DNA of 64,000 nucleotides from Okeania sp. KiyG1 (GCF_014132355.1 NZ_BLZO01000113.1:1-64000), one strand, 5' to 3'; positions 26,817 through 36,589 are shown, numbered from the stretch's first letter. Translations and numbers: made by a program. Notes: a model not told the origin generated them from the letters alone.

Positions 26817-26819
26817 ATA

Positions 26820-27165
26820 TGACATACTCCCACACGTTCGTTGGCACTATTATAGTGTGGGCTTCTCGTTTCGTAGCCCTGCCATTGCATCGGGCAAGGG
26901 CGTGCTTTAAGAACGGAATGCCCTACCGCCCTATTCTTTATATTTATTGCCGCGTTAACATCGCGGTCAATCCCAACACCGCAATGTGGGCAAGAATGAG
27001 TTCGTATATTTAATTCTTTATCGACTTTTTCACCACAATTTGAGCAATCTTGGCTAGTATTTTTGGGTTTCACCCTATAGTTTTCACCTCCAGCATTTCC
27101 GGCTTTGACAGTCAAAATAGAAAGGAATTGTCCCCATCCTGCATCTTTTATCAGTACCGCTCTTG
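26820..27165 (-). pseudogene. tnpB: TnpB lineage A remnant, C-terminal part with right end
   Basis: On the minus strand it encodes [21 protein letters not shown], then the zinc ribbon CSNCGEK...CPHCG and [10 protein letters not shown]. It is highly similar to the TnpB at 53970-55226. Everything before RuvC-II is gone. The retained right end (gaagcccacactataatagt...cgtgtgggagtatgtca) includes the terminal hairpin and omega-RNA-like region, so the 3' part could still be an RNA source. Confidence 0.8.
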
Positions 27166-27450
27166 ACAGAGCAGCTCTACTAACGCCATCTCTCGACCGC
27201 TTTTTATCCCCTTAAAAGGGGAGGCTTTATAAACATCTTTCTTAACATAAAATTTGACAAAATAGACAAGTTATGTATAAGTCTTTGAAAGGCTTTTTCT
27301 TGAGAAAAGTGTATGAAAAATACATTTTTTGAGAACTGTAGACAAGATTCTGACTCCCCACACCTCCCACAATCCCTACAGGGTTTTCAGGAGTTCCTGA
27401 TCGGGGAAAGCTTAAAAGGGGAGGCGCATACCCACAATTTTTCGGTAAAG
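27166..27450. repeat. Half copy of the dispersed hairpin repeat and low-complexity DNA
   Basis: Contains gccatctctcgaccgcttttta and ccccttaaaaggggaggctt (27185-27230), the right half of the dispersed repeat, then unique AT-rich sequence and a second cttaaaaggggaggcg fragment near 27410. No gene is seen. Confidence 0.5.
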
Positions 27451-28221
27451 CTATGATATTTGTGCCAATGGGTTCAGCCAAAGCAAAATTTCATGTTTAA
27501 GTTGATTGAGGTCTCGATAAATTTCTTGTTTTAGCCATTGACCGATCGCATCTACAGGAGTATATATTTTTCCGACAGGCCAACTTATATCTTGACCCAA
27601 AGGTGTTAAATGGTTTCCATTTAATCTTTTAACTGTCACCATATCGGGAAAACGTAATCTTAACAAATCACTCAAACGAAGAGTTTGATCTATATCATCG
27701 TCTTTAAATTTAATCAATAAATTACGCCGAATTTGATAACGCTTTTGAATTAGGCGGTTTGTGATCTTAGGAGATGGAGTAAATTCTACTTTCATAACAG
27801 GAGATATCTGCTCCACCAAGGGTATTGCATCACGAGCTGCGGAATTATTAAAGGATATCAAAATATTTCCAGCTCTTTCTAGAGAAAATAAGCTACCTAT
27901 TAGTAAATGTAACTTACATCCCATGCTATGCCCAATGCCATATATAGGTAGACTTTTTTTTCGCAGTATTCTTTGAGCATAAATAAGATTGAGACAGTTA
28001 TCAAAACTGCTAAGAACATTTTTAGCCATTGCTAAATGATCTAAAGTATTGACAAAAGGAGTGGCTATTACTGCATATCCTTGATTTGCTAGCATTTCCA
28101 ATAACCACCGATAAGTTACATTGGGTGCAGTTGCAACAAACGCTCCCCCCAAAAAATGTATGACTGCTTTGGGGCGAGAAGGTATTAGTACCCAATTACC
28201 AGAATTTTCTTGCCATTCCAT
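27451..28221 (-). CDS. DUF1350 alpha/beta-hydrolase-like protein, 256 aa
   Basis: Contains KAVIHFLGGAFVATAPNVTYRWLLEMLANQGYAVIATPF near 18-56 and a nucleophile-elbow-like GHSMG near 97-101, both typical of the DUF1350 family found in cyanobacteria and plastids. The fold is that of alpha/beta hydrolases; the substrate is unknown. A C-terminal NHLTPLG places a His where a catalytic base could be. There is no signal peptide, so it is cytosolic. ATG at 28221 follows tatggaatggcaag-type sequence; no operon partner is visible. Confidence 0.82.
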   Translation of the reverse strand: MEWQENSGNWVLIPSRPKAVIHFLGGAFVATAPNVTYRWLLEMLANQGYAVIATPFVNTLDHLAMAKNVLSSFDNCLNLIYAQRILRKKSLPIYGIGHSMGCKLHLLIGSLFSLERAGNILISFNNSAARDAIPLVEQISPVMKVEFTPSPKITNRLIQKRYQIRRNLLIKFKDDDIDQTLRLSDLLRLRFPDMVTVKRLNGNHLTPLGQDISWPVGKIYTPVDAIGQWLKQEIYRDLNQLKHEILLWLNPLAQIS

Positions 28222-28488
28222 AATTCAAAACTATAAAAGTTTTTTTTCTTGACAATTACAATATTTAGTGATAATAAAGTTGAAGCATTATTTTGTGTTT
28301 AAAAGAAAAAAATTAGAACACAAAAATCTAAAACGGTATTATTTTTTTATAAAATTGTAATAGCCATTAATAAAATTTTAAGGGAAATTGGTAGGATTTG
28401 ACAGGTTTAATTAGTTAATCCGTATATTTATTTTTAATTTTTATTTTTAAATACTCTCAGATAATTGATTTCTGGGAAATTCCTAAGT
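28222..28488. other. AT-rich intergenic DNA upstream of the DUF1350 gene
   Basis: Unique, strongly AT-rich sequence with no open frame and no recognised repeat; presumably holds the promoter of the leftward DUF1350 gene. Confidence 0.4.
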
Positions 28489-28729
28489 AGGGTTTGCTGA
28501 AAAAGTCTTTTGGAAAAGGGAGGAGTCAGGAGTCAGGAGTCAGGAGTCAGAATGAATGGGAATTACAAAAGATGTAGTTGGAAGAATTATCCCTTAATTT
28601 TTCTGCCCAACTCTTGCACAAAATTTTAACTTTTTGAGCTTTCTTGACCGAAAAGCTGGCACTTTTTTGCAATCTAATAAGGCTGAAACCTTTATCTGTC
28701 AATCTTTTGATAGTTAATCAGCAAGCCCT
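28489..28729. mobile_element. MITE family 3 (AGGGYTTGCTGA...CCCT), copy with AAGT duplication
   Basis: Begins AGGGTTTGCTGAAAAAGTC and ends TTAATCAGCAAGCCCT, with AAGT directly repeated on both sides (28485-28488 and 28730-28733). The interior has a ggagtcaggagtcaggag stutter and acctttatctgtcaatc near the right end, shared with other members at 36884-37136 and 45378-45620. Confidence 0.8.
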
Positions 28730-28849
28730 AAGTAAAAACTTCTATTGCGACATTCGCAACAAAACTACCGACTGCTCCATAAAACTGATACAAAGCGTTA
28801 CATAACCTAACAACCCGATAGCGTAGCTCCGACCTAGGAGACTGTTTAC

Positions 28850-29124
28850 TTCCTGCTTCTTGTGAGGCCGTCGGCGGTTACTCATCAACAGGCATTCATG
28901 CACAGGCATTCACGGTCGAGCCGACCGCATTTCTTAAATTTATACTGGCGTTTAAATCTCAATAAGATTGACAACCCACACTTCTTGCAGTCATAAGTTC
29001 TCAGATGCAAGGGCATGTCTTGAACATGACCACAGTTAGAACAAGTCTTTGATGATGGAAAGAATCTATCTACTACTACTAGCTTACAACCGTACCATTG
29101 GCACTTGTATTTACAGCGGTTTTC
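28850..29124 (-). pseudogene. tnpB: 3' part of a TnpB gene split by the IS630 element
   Basis: On the minus strand, starting at the IS630 boundary: ENRCKYKCQWYGCKLVVVDRFFPSSKTCSNCGHV...CKKCGLS, the end of RuvC and the zinc ribbon. The frame is then lost where DRDLNASINL would follow (ttgagatttaaacgccagtataaatt preserves the RDLNAS codons in a shifted frame). The missing middle of the same gene lies at 30118-30507, beyond the IS630 insertion. Confidence 0.75.
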
Positions 29125-30074
29125 ATATGAATAAACCACAATGTTCAAACCAACCCACGGCATCATCTTCAGTTATTTGAGCGATCGCTAAACTAATAAC
29201 TCGATCCAATTGTTCTGAAGTTCGGGCCTCATAAGAACGGAGGAAATTTTTAAATTTTGACCAGCATAATTCTATAGGTGACAAATCTGGAGAGTAAGCT
29301 GGTAAAAATATTAATTTTGCTCCTGCTGAGTTAATTAATTCTTCAATTCTTGGCCCTTTATGAATACTTAAATTATCCATCAATACAATTGCTCCAGGCC
29401 ATAATTGAGGTACTAAAATTTGTTCAATATATACTTCAAATATTTTTTTATTTGTACTGCCAATTACTGTCATTGATGCAATTAAACCATCTATACTTAA
29501 TGCCCCTAATACACTTGTATTGCGACCTCGATTTCTAGGAGTATTTGTGACTACTCTTTCTCCTCTTGTTCCTCTGCCATAAGCACGAGTCATGCCTAAA
29601 TTAACCCCTGATTCATCAACAAATACTAAATTATGTATATCTATTAAATCCAACCATTTTCGATATTCGTAGCGTTTTTGCTTAATATCTTCTCTCTCTT
29701 GTTCCGAAGCACAAATACTTTTTTTTTCTAGTTATATTGAGTTTTTTCACGCGTTCGATACATTGTTGATACACTAACTTTTACTCCTGTCTTACTTTGA
29801 AAATACTGGCATAATTCACAAAGTAAAATATCTGGTTTTTGTTGAATTTTCTGCGCTCATTAAAAAATCAAAATAATTTTCAATTTTAGTCTTGGGTCCT
29901 CCTCCATGTTGTTTTGGATTCACAGTTCCTGTGTTTCGATAATGCCGCTCTGAAATTACGGACAAAAGTCAAACTAACTTGAAATCTTTGTGCTATTTGA
30001 CGTTGAGAACCTTCTTTGTTTTGATAGGCTCTAATCACACGAAGACGTAAATCTGGTGAATATGGTCTGGCCAT
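29123..30074 (-). pseudogene. IS630-family transposase, broken by several frameshifts
   Basis: The N-terminal part (30074 to about 29886) encodes MARPYSPDLRLRVIRAYQNKEGSQRQIAQRF, a helix-turn-helix typical of the family. The C-terminal part (29653-29123, 176 aa) is the DDE domain with VFVDESG (first Asp), IVLMDNLSIHKG (second Asp) and SPDLSPIELCWSKFK (Glu). The link between them (29654-29885) carries at least two frameshifts and stops, so no full-length transposase can be made. Confidence 0.85.
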
Positions 30075-30149
30075 TTTTTCGTTTGGCGATCGCTCTAGAT
30101 AACTATTTTGTCTTTAGTTACATTTTACACTTTTGTGGTTCACTCATCT
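29123..30149 (-). mobile_element. IS630-family element, decayed, inserted in a TnpB gene
   Basis: Imperfect inverted ends ATGAATAAACCACAA (left, near 29127) and ATGAGTGAACCACAA (right, near 30148 reading inward) bracket a broken transposase. The left and right flanks are the two parts of one TnpB gene. IS630 elements duplicate a TA; the present flanks (TA/TC) do not show it cleanly, consistent with decay. Confidence 0.7.
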
Positions 30150-30507
30150 GAAAAGCGCTGTAAGCTGTCTGGTGAAATTCATAAAATCCTTGGTTGGCTA
30201 TTGATTTAGCTAGTTTATGATTAGCTAAAATTCCTCTGACATTCAAATCTTCACCCACCCCTCTAGCTCCCCTCCCGGGAGGGGATGGGGGTGGGTTGTG
30301 GTTCTTGGCTAAATATGTTGTCAGTTTATGAAGTGCGTCTTGACGGATGTTTGCTACTTTTCTATGCAACCTAGCTATCTTAAGTTGTGCTTTTCTCCAA
30401 TTAGCAGAGCCCACCTGTTTATGACGATTTAGGTATTGCAGCCTAGACAACTTGGCTTCAAATTTTTGATACGCTTGTAAGGGAACACCTTCTTGAAAAC
30501 TAGACAA
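30118..30507 (-). pseudogene. tnpB: Middle part of the split TnpB gene, with a repeat inserted at RuvC-II
   Basis: KFEAKLSRLQYLNRHKQVGSANWRKAQLKIARLHRKVANIRQDALHKLTTYLAKNH is the helical region between RuvC-I and RuvC-II, and EDLNVRGILANHKLAKSIANQGFYEF is RuvC-II onward. Between KNH and EDLN lies NPPPSPPGRGARGVG, encoded by a ccacccccatcccctcccggg-type dispersed repeat; it replaces the hydrophobic strand before the catalytic Glu. The 5' part of the gene is missing and the 3' part is on the other side of the IS630. Confidence 0.8.
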
Positions 30508-30509
30508 AG

Positions 30510-32110
30510 CTAGACATTTGCCATCGGTGAGTGCAAATGATTTCGTGGCTCACCCGTTTCAATGTGTACTTGCTGTGAAAGTTGATGTTCCACCCACAAG
30601 CTATGGGTTAGGATACCCTCAAGGGCTTTCCGACCTTGAAAAAGTTGAGTCCGGCGAATACGATGTAGTTTCATAAAACTAGCAACTCGCCTCCAATGAC
30701 TCCAATCATGTTTGTTGACATCCTCCGGTCTCAACAAACACTGCGGGATTTTTTCTGATAACTTTAAGGCTCTACGGCCAATTACTAAAGCTGCAGCAGT
30801 GCCACTATTCAGGCCATATTTAGCCATGTAATTAATCATTCCTATCACGCTAGTAAAAGCAGGGTTAACTTTTATTAATTCAACTCCAAATCTTCTACAA
30901 CGTGACTCTAAAGCTTCTCTAAACATTCCTGTAGACAAGTTGGAAAGCATTGCATTATAAATTTTACTTTCCTCACTCATCTTTGCTTTTTTCTTGGTAA
31001 AATCCAGAGACTCAATAGCAATAGCGCACTCAAAAAAATCTGCTAATTTGACAATAGTCGCGACAATATTCCTCATAGTTGCTTGTCGTTGCCCTGTAGT
31101 TTGATTTTTCCATTTATACGGAATTTCTTCGGGCATATTCAATGTTACCATCCCACTTCACATAAGTAACTGAAATTGAATCAGCATTAAAATCAATACC
31201 AAGACAACCATTTTTTCTTGTATGAACTACTGGTATTTCTGGTACATAAGTTGAAAGATGTACATACCAATTATCCTGTTTGTGTTCTCTACGAAAAATA
31301 GAAATTGTGATTGGTTTTAAACTATTTATGGCATAATCTAAATCTGTTGCTCTATATCTGCCATTTCTATCTGAAACAGAAAATTCTAACTGTATTTTTT
31401 GACCATATTTATCCTGTAATGGTCTCGGTAGTTGAACTTGTAATTGATATAACCCATCCTCTTTTAATGGGAAAACTTTGATCATAGTTCCACCCCCTGG
31501 CTGAGATTTTCCCACACAGAAAAATCTGCCTGACCGTTTCTTACTCCAATCTACACTCCATTCCTCTTGGGTTTCATATCCATTTTCTGCTAAATTATGT
31601 TGAGCGTTAAATAATTTCTGTGAACCAAAACAAATATGTAAACGTTCTGTAGAATTTAACTTCTTTAATTTTCGTTTCAGACTAGCTATTTTCTGAATTT
31701 TACTTTTTAAACCCAGTAATTGATGACAAAATTTCTTTCGAGCTTGTATATGTGGAAAACCTTTTTTTGTTGCTAATTTTAATGTTTTTTCTAGTTTAAT
31801 GATGAGTTTTTTGTCGCAGTTGTTTTAGCTTGGATTTGTAACTCTAATTTAGAATAATGGTTTTTTTAGCTGTTTTTAATTGGTTTAAACATGTTCGTGC
31901 TTCAGTAGCGATTGAGTCAGCCCATGCCCATTGAATGTTAAACTGCTTCATCAGACGCTTTTCTAGTTCTGATTCTGATAATTTCTCAGTTTGCATCCAG
32001 TTAACAGCAGAACGTTTCCAGGATTCATATAATGCTCCGAGTTCCTCAAATGCAGGATGGTATTCAATTTTAGCTTCTATTCCTGTCAAGGAACCGTGAG
32101 ATTTGGCCAT
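30510..32110 (-). pseudogene. TnpB-related (accessory-type) protein gene, frameshifted
   Basis: Three pieces on the minus strand make one gene. 32110-31844 encodes an N-terminal helical part. 31515-31114 holds a beta-rich part and RuvC-I-like CLGIDFNADSISVTYVKWDG. 31151-30510 holds EEIPYKWKNQTTGQRQATM, RuvC-II-like CAIAIESLDFTKKKAKM, VNPAFTSVIGMINYMAKYGL and NSGTAAALVIGRRAL. This matches the family annotated as TnpB-related accessory proteins, which lacks the zinc ribbon and has an altered third RuvC motif. Frameshifts lie near 31130-31150 and between 31516 and 31843, so it is not expressed intact. Confidence 0.75.
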
Positions 32111-32432
32111 TACTCACATTGAATTACTTTACTCAAAGTTAGCACAGCTTGTCTTTTTGTGTCAATAATATTTGCGCTTTGCTTTGACATGAACTCAAGT
32201 TTCGTGTCTGGTTCCTAATTTTTCTACCTATTTGCCATTGTGTAATATCCTAGACATTTTGTAGATGTTTGTCTAGGATAGTCCATATTTTTTGGTGTTA
32301 GCAAGCAACAGTAGGAAAAACATTTTCCTGTCTTAGGGTTTATCAAGGGAAAGAGGGAAGAGGGAGGAGAGCTAAAAAGTCTGAAAAAAACTTAAATTTC
32401 CTCTAGATATTCACCCTTATGACCAAAGATTT
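32111..32432. other. Intergenic region, nothing recognised
   Basis: Unique sequence with an internal agacattttgtagatgtttgtct palindrome-like stretch (32251-32275) and a gagggaagagggagga purine run near 32350. No gene or known element is seen. Confidence 0.4.
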
Positions 32433-33104
32433 TTAATAAGACAATGGATCTTTTAATCCCAACTCCTGGAAAGCAGCTAACCGCAACCGACAAGAATCAC
32501 ATATACCACAAGGTTTTTCTTCACCTGCATAACATGACCAAGTTTTTTCCCAAGGTACTCCTAAACTATTCCCCAGTTGAATAATTTCGGTTTTTTTCAT
32601 ATCAATAAGTGGGGAAACAATAGCGATCGCCTCTCCCTCTCTCCCCTGTCTAGTTCCCAAACGAAAAACTTCTTGCATTGCCTGAATATAGTCTGGACGA
32701 CAGTCAGGATAACCCGAATAGTCTAAAGCATTTACCCCAATATAAACCCGACTCGCATTGACAGCTTCAGCATAAGCGAGGGCAAAACTCAGAAAAATAG
32801 TATTACGCGCTGGAACATAAGTAATAGGGATATTTTGCGACATTTCATCGACAGAGCGATCGCTTGGTAAATCAATTTGATTATCAGTTAATGCGGACCC
32901 TCCCCATAGTCTGAGGTCAAAACTGACAACATGATGTTCTACTACACCCACACTTTCAGCAATTTTTTGGGCTGAGTCTAACTCTCGACGATGGCGTTGT
33001 TGGTAGTCAAAGGAAATAGCATAACATTCACAACCATCTGCTTTTGCTTGGTACAAAACTGTTGAGGAATCTAATCCTCCTGATAATAAAATAACTGCTT
33101 TCAC
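32433..33104 (-). CDS. queC: 7-cyano-7-deazaguanine (preQ0) synthase QueC
   Basis: 223 residues with the PP-loop SGGLDSST at 8-15, SFDYQQRHRREL near 31, YVPARNTIFLSFALAYAEA near 96 and a zinc site formed by Cys 191, 199, 202 and 205 (CYAGEEKPCGICDSC). QueC converts 7-carboxy-7-deazaguanine to preQ0 using ATP and ammonia in queuosine biosynthesis; the enzyme is cytosolic. Length and motifs are full and normal. It lies 35 bp downstream of the DUF2808 gene on the same strand, so co-transcription is likely, although the functions look unrelated. No preQ1 riboswitch is visible in the 35-bp gap. Confidence 0.93.
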   Translation of the reverse strand: MKAVILLSGGLDSSTVLYQAKADGCECYAISFDYQQRHRRELDSAQKIAESVGVVEHHVVSFDLRLWGGSALTDNQIDLPSDRSVDEMSQNIPITYVPARNTIFLSFALAYAEAVNASRVYIGVNALDYSGYPDCRPDYIQAMQEVFRLGTRQGREGEAIAIVSPLIDMKKTEIIQLGNSLGVPWEKTWSCYAGEEKPCGICDSCRLRLAAFQELGLKDPLSY

Positions 33105-33139
33105 TATTCTTCTATATTTTTTGGTAATGGTAATATCTT

Positions 33140-33679
33140 TTAATCATAACTATTAGAACTGTCGTAAAAATGAAGTCTACCATAGCCAAGAAAATGACCA
33201 GATGATTTTTCTCCAACCGGAAAAGCAGTTACTCCAAATAAATATATACCCCCATACTTAGGAGTCCGCACTGGACGCAAACCTATGGTAAAAGTTTTGC
33301 CTGGGGGTACTGGAGGGTCAAAGGTTACTGACACAGTATTAGTTTCCTGATCGACTGCCACTTCCCCAACTGCCAGTTGCTGTCCTTTCTGGCGATGGGT
33401 TCCTTCAAAGGCAATAATTTTCTTTGGGTTATATCGGATATTGCCAGATCCTTCAGTTTCGGTAATTGTTACTCGTTCTAGTGGCACACCAGCATCAGGC
33501 AATAAACTGAGAGTAAAGTAATAGGTTGCACTCCAAACATAGGTTTCACTGCGGGTAGTGACTGCTTTAAGTAAGCGAGGTGGTTGAGCAAAATAAACTG
33601 TACCATCTTTTGTCTGAATTGCTAAAGTAGGAGTCACCAAGAAGTAACAAAGAACAAAGAAGAAGGAGACAATTTTCAA
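33140..33679 (-). CDS. DUF2808 exported protein (about 179 aa from a TTG start)
   Basis: The frame is open to 33907, but the first 76 codons are encoded by GC-rich dispersed repeats (33690-33880). A TTG at 33679 gives KIVSFFFVLCYFLVTPTLAIQ, a good signal peptide, so I place the start there. The mature part TYYFTLSLLPDAGVPLERVTITETEGSGNIRYNPKKIIAFEG...VSVTFDPPVPPGKTFTIGLRPVRTPKYGGIYLFGVTAFPVG is the DUF2808 domain found in cyanobacterial exported proteins of unknown function. It was probably transcribed with queC. Repeat invasion may have displaced the original promoter or start codon. Confidence 0.75.
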   Translation of the reverse strand: MKIVSFFFVLCYFLVTPTLAIQTKDGTVYFAQPPRLLKAVTTRSETYVWSATYYFTLSLLPDAGVPLERVTITETEGSGNIRYNPKKIIAFEGTHRQKGQQLAVGEVAVDQETNTVSVTFDPPVPPGKTFTIGLRPVRTPKYGGIYLFGVTAFPVGEKSSGHFLGYGRLHFYDSSNSYD

Positions 33680-33689
33680 TTTATACCAG

Positions 33690-33880
33690 GGAACAGTGAA
33701 CAGGGAACAGCGGTGCGACCCCGCGTCGGTGTCAGACGCAAGCGGTCGGAACCCGCGACGACGCCAGCTCGCTTGCGGAACGCCGACCAAGAGAGGGAAC
33801 GCCGACCAAGAGAGGGAACGCGCACTAAGAGAGGGAACAGGAGGAAAAATATTTCCCTGTCTGAGGTTCATCATCAGCAT
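33690..33880. repeat. GC-rich micro-repeat cluster
   Basis: Contains accccgcgtcggtgtcagac, nearly the same as part of the lineage B TnpB right end (12179-12198 and 59005-59025), followed by gcgacgacgccagctcgctt and three copies of ccgaccaagagagggaac or close variants. The composition contrasts sharply with the AT-rich surroundings. Confidence 0.7.
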
Positions 33881-34263
33881 AAGTCCTATTAATAATTGAA
33901 GTGTCACCTAAGTTAAGCACTCTTTTTTATAAATTATCAATTATTTCCTCCTATTGCCTATTACTTATTCCTTCTTTTATGAAAATGTCTATTGCCTGTT
34001 ATACATTATCTGTTTTACCAAAAAATGAGGCGTTGCACAGTGACGAATGATTCTAGATTTTGGATGCCTGAATTTGGAATTGGTGAATTACTAAAATGAT
34101 TAGTTAATAGTTTTTAGTCAAAGTCCAAGCCAATTTTTTGCAGCATTATTCCATAATGTGCAACCCCAAAAATGACTTCTAAAGCCTCCCCTTTTAAGGG
34201 AATGAAAAAATATTCAATTCAGTATTTAAAGCCTCCAGCTTTAGTCGGAGGTACTGATAACTG
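33881..34263. other. Intergenic region with repeat fragments
   Basis: Mostly AT-rich unique DNA; from about 34165 it contains the aaagcctccccttttaaggg and agcctccagctttagtcgga fragments and ctgataactgttaactgataactg stutter. No gene is seen. Confidence 0.45.
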
Positions 34264-34854
34264 TTAACTGATAACTGAAATGACGCCATTTTCTGTACAA
34301 ACGGCAGTTAGAGGTCTATCCCAAGGATCTATTGGTAATTGTTGTAAGTAAGCAAATTCAAATACAATTCCTATAGTAGGTTTTGATGCCCATTCTTCAG
34401 AACTTAACATCCGGTCATAAAAACCACCACCATAGCCTAAACGATAACCATTTAGGTCACAAGCAACAGCAGGAATTAAAATTAAATCTACTTCTGATGA
34501 ATGTAATAATGGTGCATTTGATTCTGGTTCTAAAATACCATACTTGCCTTTTTGTAAAGAACTTTCAGGTTGCCAAATATGCCAAAATAAATCTTTTTTT
34601 ACACACCTTGGAAGTCCCCAAATTTTATTAGAAACTGTTGAATTTTCTCGATTATTTGTAAATAATAAACTAAGGTCTACTTCTTGACGAAAACTAAAGT
34701 AAGCTAAAACAGTTTGAGCTTTTTGAAATAGGGAGTAATTTTGTAAGTGATGGCAAAGGCGATCGCTCTTTTCTCTCCATTCAGTTTCTGACATAGACTG
34801 ACGTTTTTTCAACAGCGAGCTTCTTAGTTCTTTTTTGAGCATTAATCTATTCAA
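34264..34854 (-). CDS. 5-formyltetrahydrofolate cyclo-ligase family protein
   Basis: 196 residues. It starts with LKKELRSSLLKKRQSMSETEWREKSDRLCHHL, has QTVLAYFSFRQEVDLSLL near 46, and the family signature GYRLGYGGGFYDRML near 136-150 that binds ATP and folate. The enzyme converts 5-formyl-THF to 5,10-methenyl-THF using ATP in the cytosol. ATG at 34854 or at 34842 (MLKKELR) could be the start. The C-terminus (DRPLTAVCTENGVISV) is complete. It stands alone, with repeats on both sides. Confidence 0.88.
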   Translation of the reverse strand: MNRLMLKKELRSSLLKKRQSMSETEWREKSDRLCHHLQNYSLFQKAQTVLAYFSFRQEVDLSLLFTNNRENSTVSNKIWGLPRCVKKDLFWHIWQPESSLQKGKYGILEPESNAPLLHSSEVDLILIPAVACDLNGYRLGYGGGFYDRMLSSEEWASKPTIGIVFEFAYLQQLPIDPWDRPLTAVCTENGVISVIS

Positions 34855-35334
34855 GAATTTAGAATTTAGAATTTAGAATTTAGAATTTAGAATTATCTCT
34901 TGTTATAAATAAGAGTATTGGATCAAAGGATTTTTTTTCTTCTCTTGGTCTCATGGATATGGCGCAGGTTTCCTCGCTATCCCACCCTAACGGGAAGCTC
35001 CGCTTTTTCCTAGGTCATGCTGCGCAAACATGTCGCGTAGCGTTAACGTAGTTATGCGAAGCAAAACGACCGCTGTCTTGGTCGATTGGATATGGCGAGG
35101 TCCCCTCGCCATCCCTCGACCGCTTTTTTCTCCATGAATGGAGAGGCTTTATACCTGAATTTTTTGGTTAAATTAAATTTAAAATCTTCAAGTGGATAAA
35201 TATTAATTAGGACTTACGGAACGTTATTGGTAGTAGACTGACACAGCTAAAACTGTGCAATAAATTTTTATTTCTAGGTGTCTTTATCTCCCCTACTCCC
35301 CTACTCCCTACTCCCCTACTCCCCTACTCCCTAT
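34855..35334. repeat. Composite dispersed repeat with nested micro-repeats
   Basis: Starts with tttagaatttagaattt repeats, then ttcttctcttggtctcatggatatggcg, a GC-rich insert (ggaagctccgctttttcc, taggtcatgctgcgcaaaca, cgcgtagcgttaacg), a second tcttggtcgattggatatggcgagg...ccctcgaccgctttttt hairpin (35070-35130) and ctccatgaatggagagg. It ends with a ctactcccctactccctac run before the next gene's stop. Confidence 0.7.
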
Positions 35335-35982
35335 TTAGAGCATCCAAGGGGGAGCTGGTTCCAATTCCATTTCTATTTGAGCCTCATCTCGAGTTTCATC
35401 AATATTAAGTATGACTAACTCGTTATCTGGGGTGCGGATTTTTATATTTAGCGATCTTAAACCTATGGTTGAATTAATATAACCTTCGTATTTAGAGCCT
35501 ATAGGTAATTGTGATAAAATTTCGTCAATTTTTTCTATTAATTTTTCAGAATTACGATAATACTTTGTTGCGTCTGCAACTATTTTATTCACCTTTTCCT
35601 GACTAATTTTTAGAGTACTGGCTAACCCTATCACAAAACTATTTTCTTCTTCTGTTACTTTATCATCTGCTATGGCTATTTTTACTGCTAAATCAAAAGC
35701 ATTTTCTATTTCTTTTTCATCTTGAAGTGCTTGTTTAGCGGCAGAAAATAATGCTTCGTTTTTTTCTGTACGAATAATTCTTAAAACTTTTTCTCTAGCT
35801 GCATCTACTTCTTTAGCATTGAATCCTTTTCTTAGTAAAAAACCTTCTAAAATTTCTACTTCATTCATATCAATATCACCATCAACTGCCATGACCATTA
35901 AACCAATAGCAAAGATGGCTTCATTAGGGGTTAATTCCTCTGAACATTTTACTTTACTGTTAAAAATATGTTCATACGACAT
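35335..35982 (-). CDS. TerB-like domain protein, 215 aa
   Basis: Residues about 17-145 show two helical TerB-type half domains with the acidic metal-binding pattern: LTPNEAIFAIGLMVMAVDGDIDMNEVEILEGFLLRKG, and DLAVKIAIADDKVTEEENSFVIGLASTLKIS. TerB domains are small acidic helical modules; beyond that, no function is assigned. The remaining C-terminal part (IGSKYEGYINSTIGLRSLNIKIRTPDNELVILNIDETRDEAQIEMELEPAPPWML) is a short beta-rich tail. There is no signal peptide. ATG at 35982 is preceded by tctcaaaaaatct without an obvious ribosome binding site. Confidence 0.75.
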   Translation of the reverse strand: MSYEHIFNSKVKCSEELTPNEAIFAIGLMVMAVDGDIDMNEVEILEGFLLRKGFNAKEVDAAREKVLRIIRTEKNEALFSAAKQALQDEKEIENAFDLAVKIAIADDKVTEEENSFVIGLASTLKISQEKVNKIVADATKYYRNSEKLIEKIDEILSQLPIGSKYEGYINSTIGLRSLNIKIRTPDNELVILNIDETRDEAQIEMELEPAPPWML

Positions 35983-36098
35983 AGATTTTTTGAGAATATC
36001 AAATTTTAATTATATATGGATATATTCAACAATTAATAATTAATAATTAATAATTAATAATTAATAATTACCTCTTCTTTTAAAGGAGAGAATCGACT

Positions 36099-36283
36099 TA
36101 TATCGTGTCCGCTTAAACAGTGATAAATAAATAACTACGGAGTCCTCAGGAGTCAACCCACTCCCTAACCCCTCCGGTGGAGGGGAGGGGAAGTCAGGAG
36201 TCAGAAGGAAAGAGGGAAGAAAGAAGAACAACAGGAGAAGAAGGAAAAAGTTTTTTTATAACTAATTATCCGGACATGATATT
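36099..36283. mobile_element. MITE family 2, copy b
   Basis: Ends tatatcgtgtccgcttaa and aattatccggacatgatatt. The interior contains the gaggggaggggaagtcaggag repeat and purine runs, and ttataacta before the right end as in the other copies. Confidence 0.65.
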
Positions 36284-36589
36284 AAAGGAAAATTTTTTCT
36301 TCTCTTGGTCTGATGGATATGACTCCGATACCTGAAGAGTGACATAGCTGCTTTCCTTACGGAATGCTACCGCAAACGCTTTATATGTTGCGGAGCAAAA
36401 CGCCATTCCATCCTTCGGGAAGCTACGAAGATAGAACTCCGTTCCGCTGACGCGAAACGCGACAGCGTTGCGTTGCGCCAGCTTTGCGTTGCGCCAGCTT
36501 TGCGTTGCGCCAGCTTTGCGAAGCAAAAGCAAAAGCAAAAGCAAACGACCGCTTGTTTCTCCTTTAAATGAGGGGCTTTAAACCTTAAT

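Noticed and set aside
27242-27481. 79-codon minus-strand frame
   Set aside because: Overlaps repeat fragments and the 3' end of the DUF1350 gene; no support.
30718-30732. A TnpB right end (tgacatcctcc) inside the TnpB-related relic
   Set aside because: The match is short and the bases are coding (LLRPEDVNKHDW) in the relic, so it is probably coincidence.
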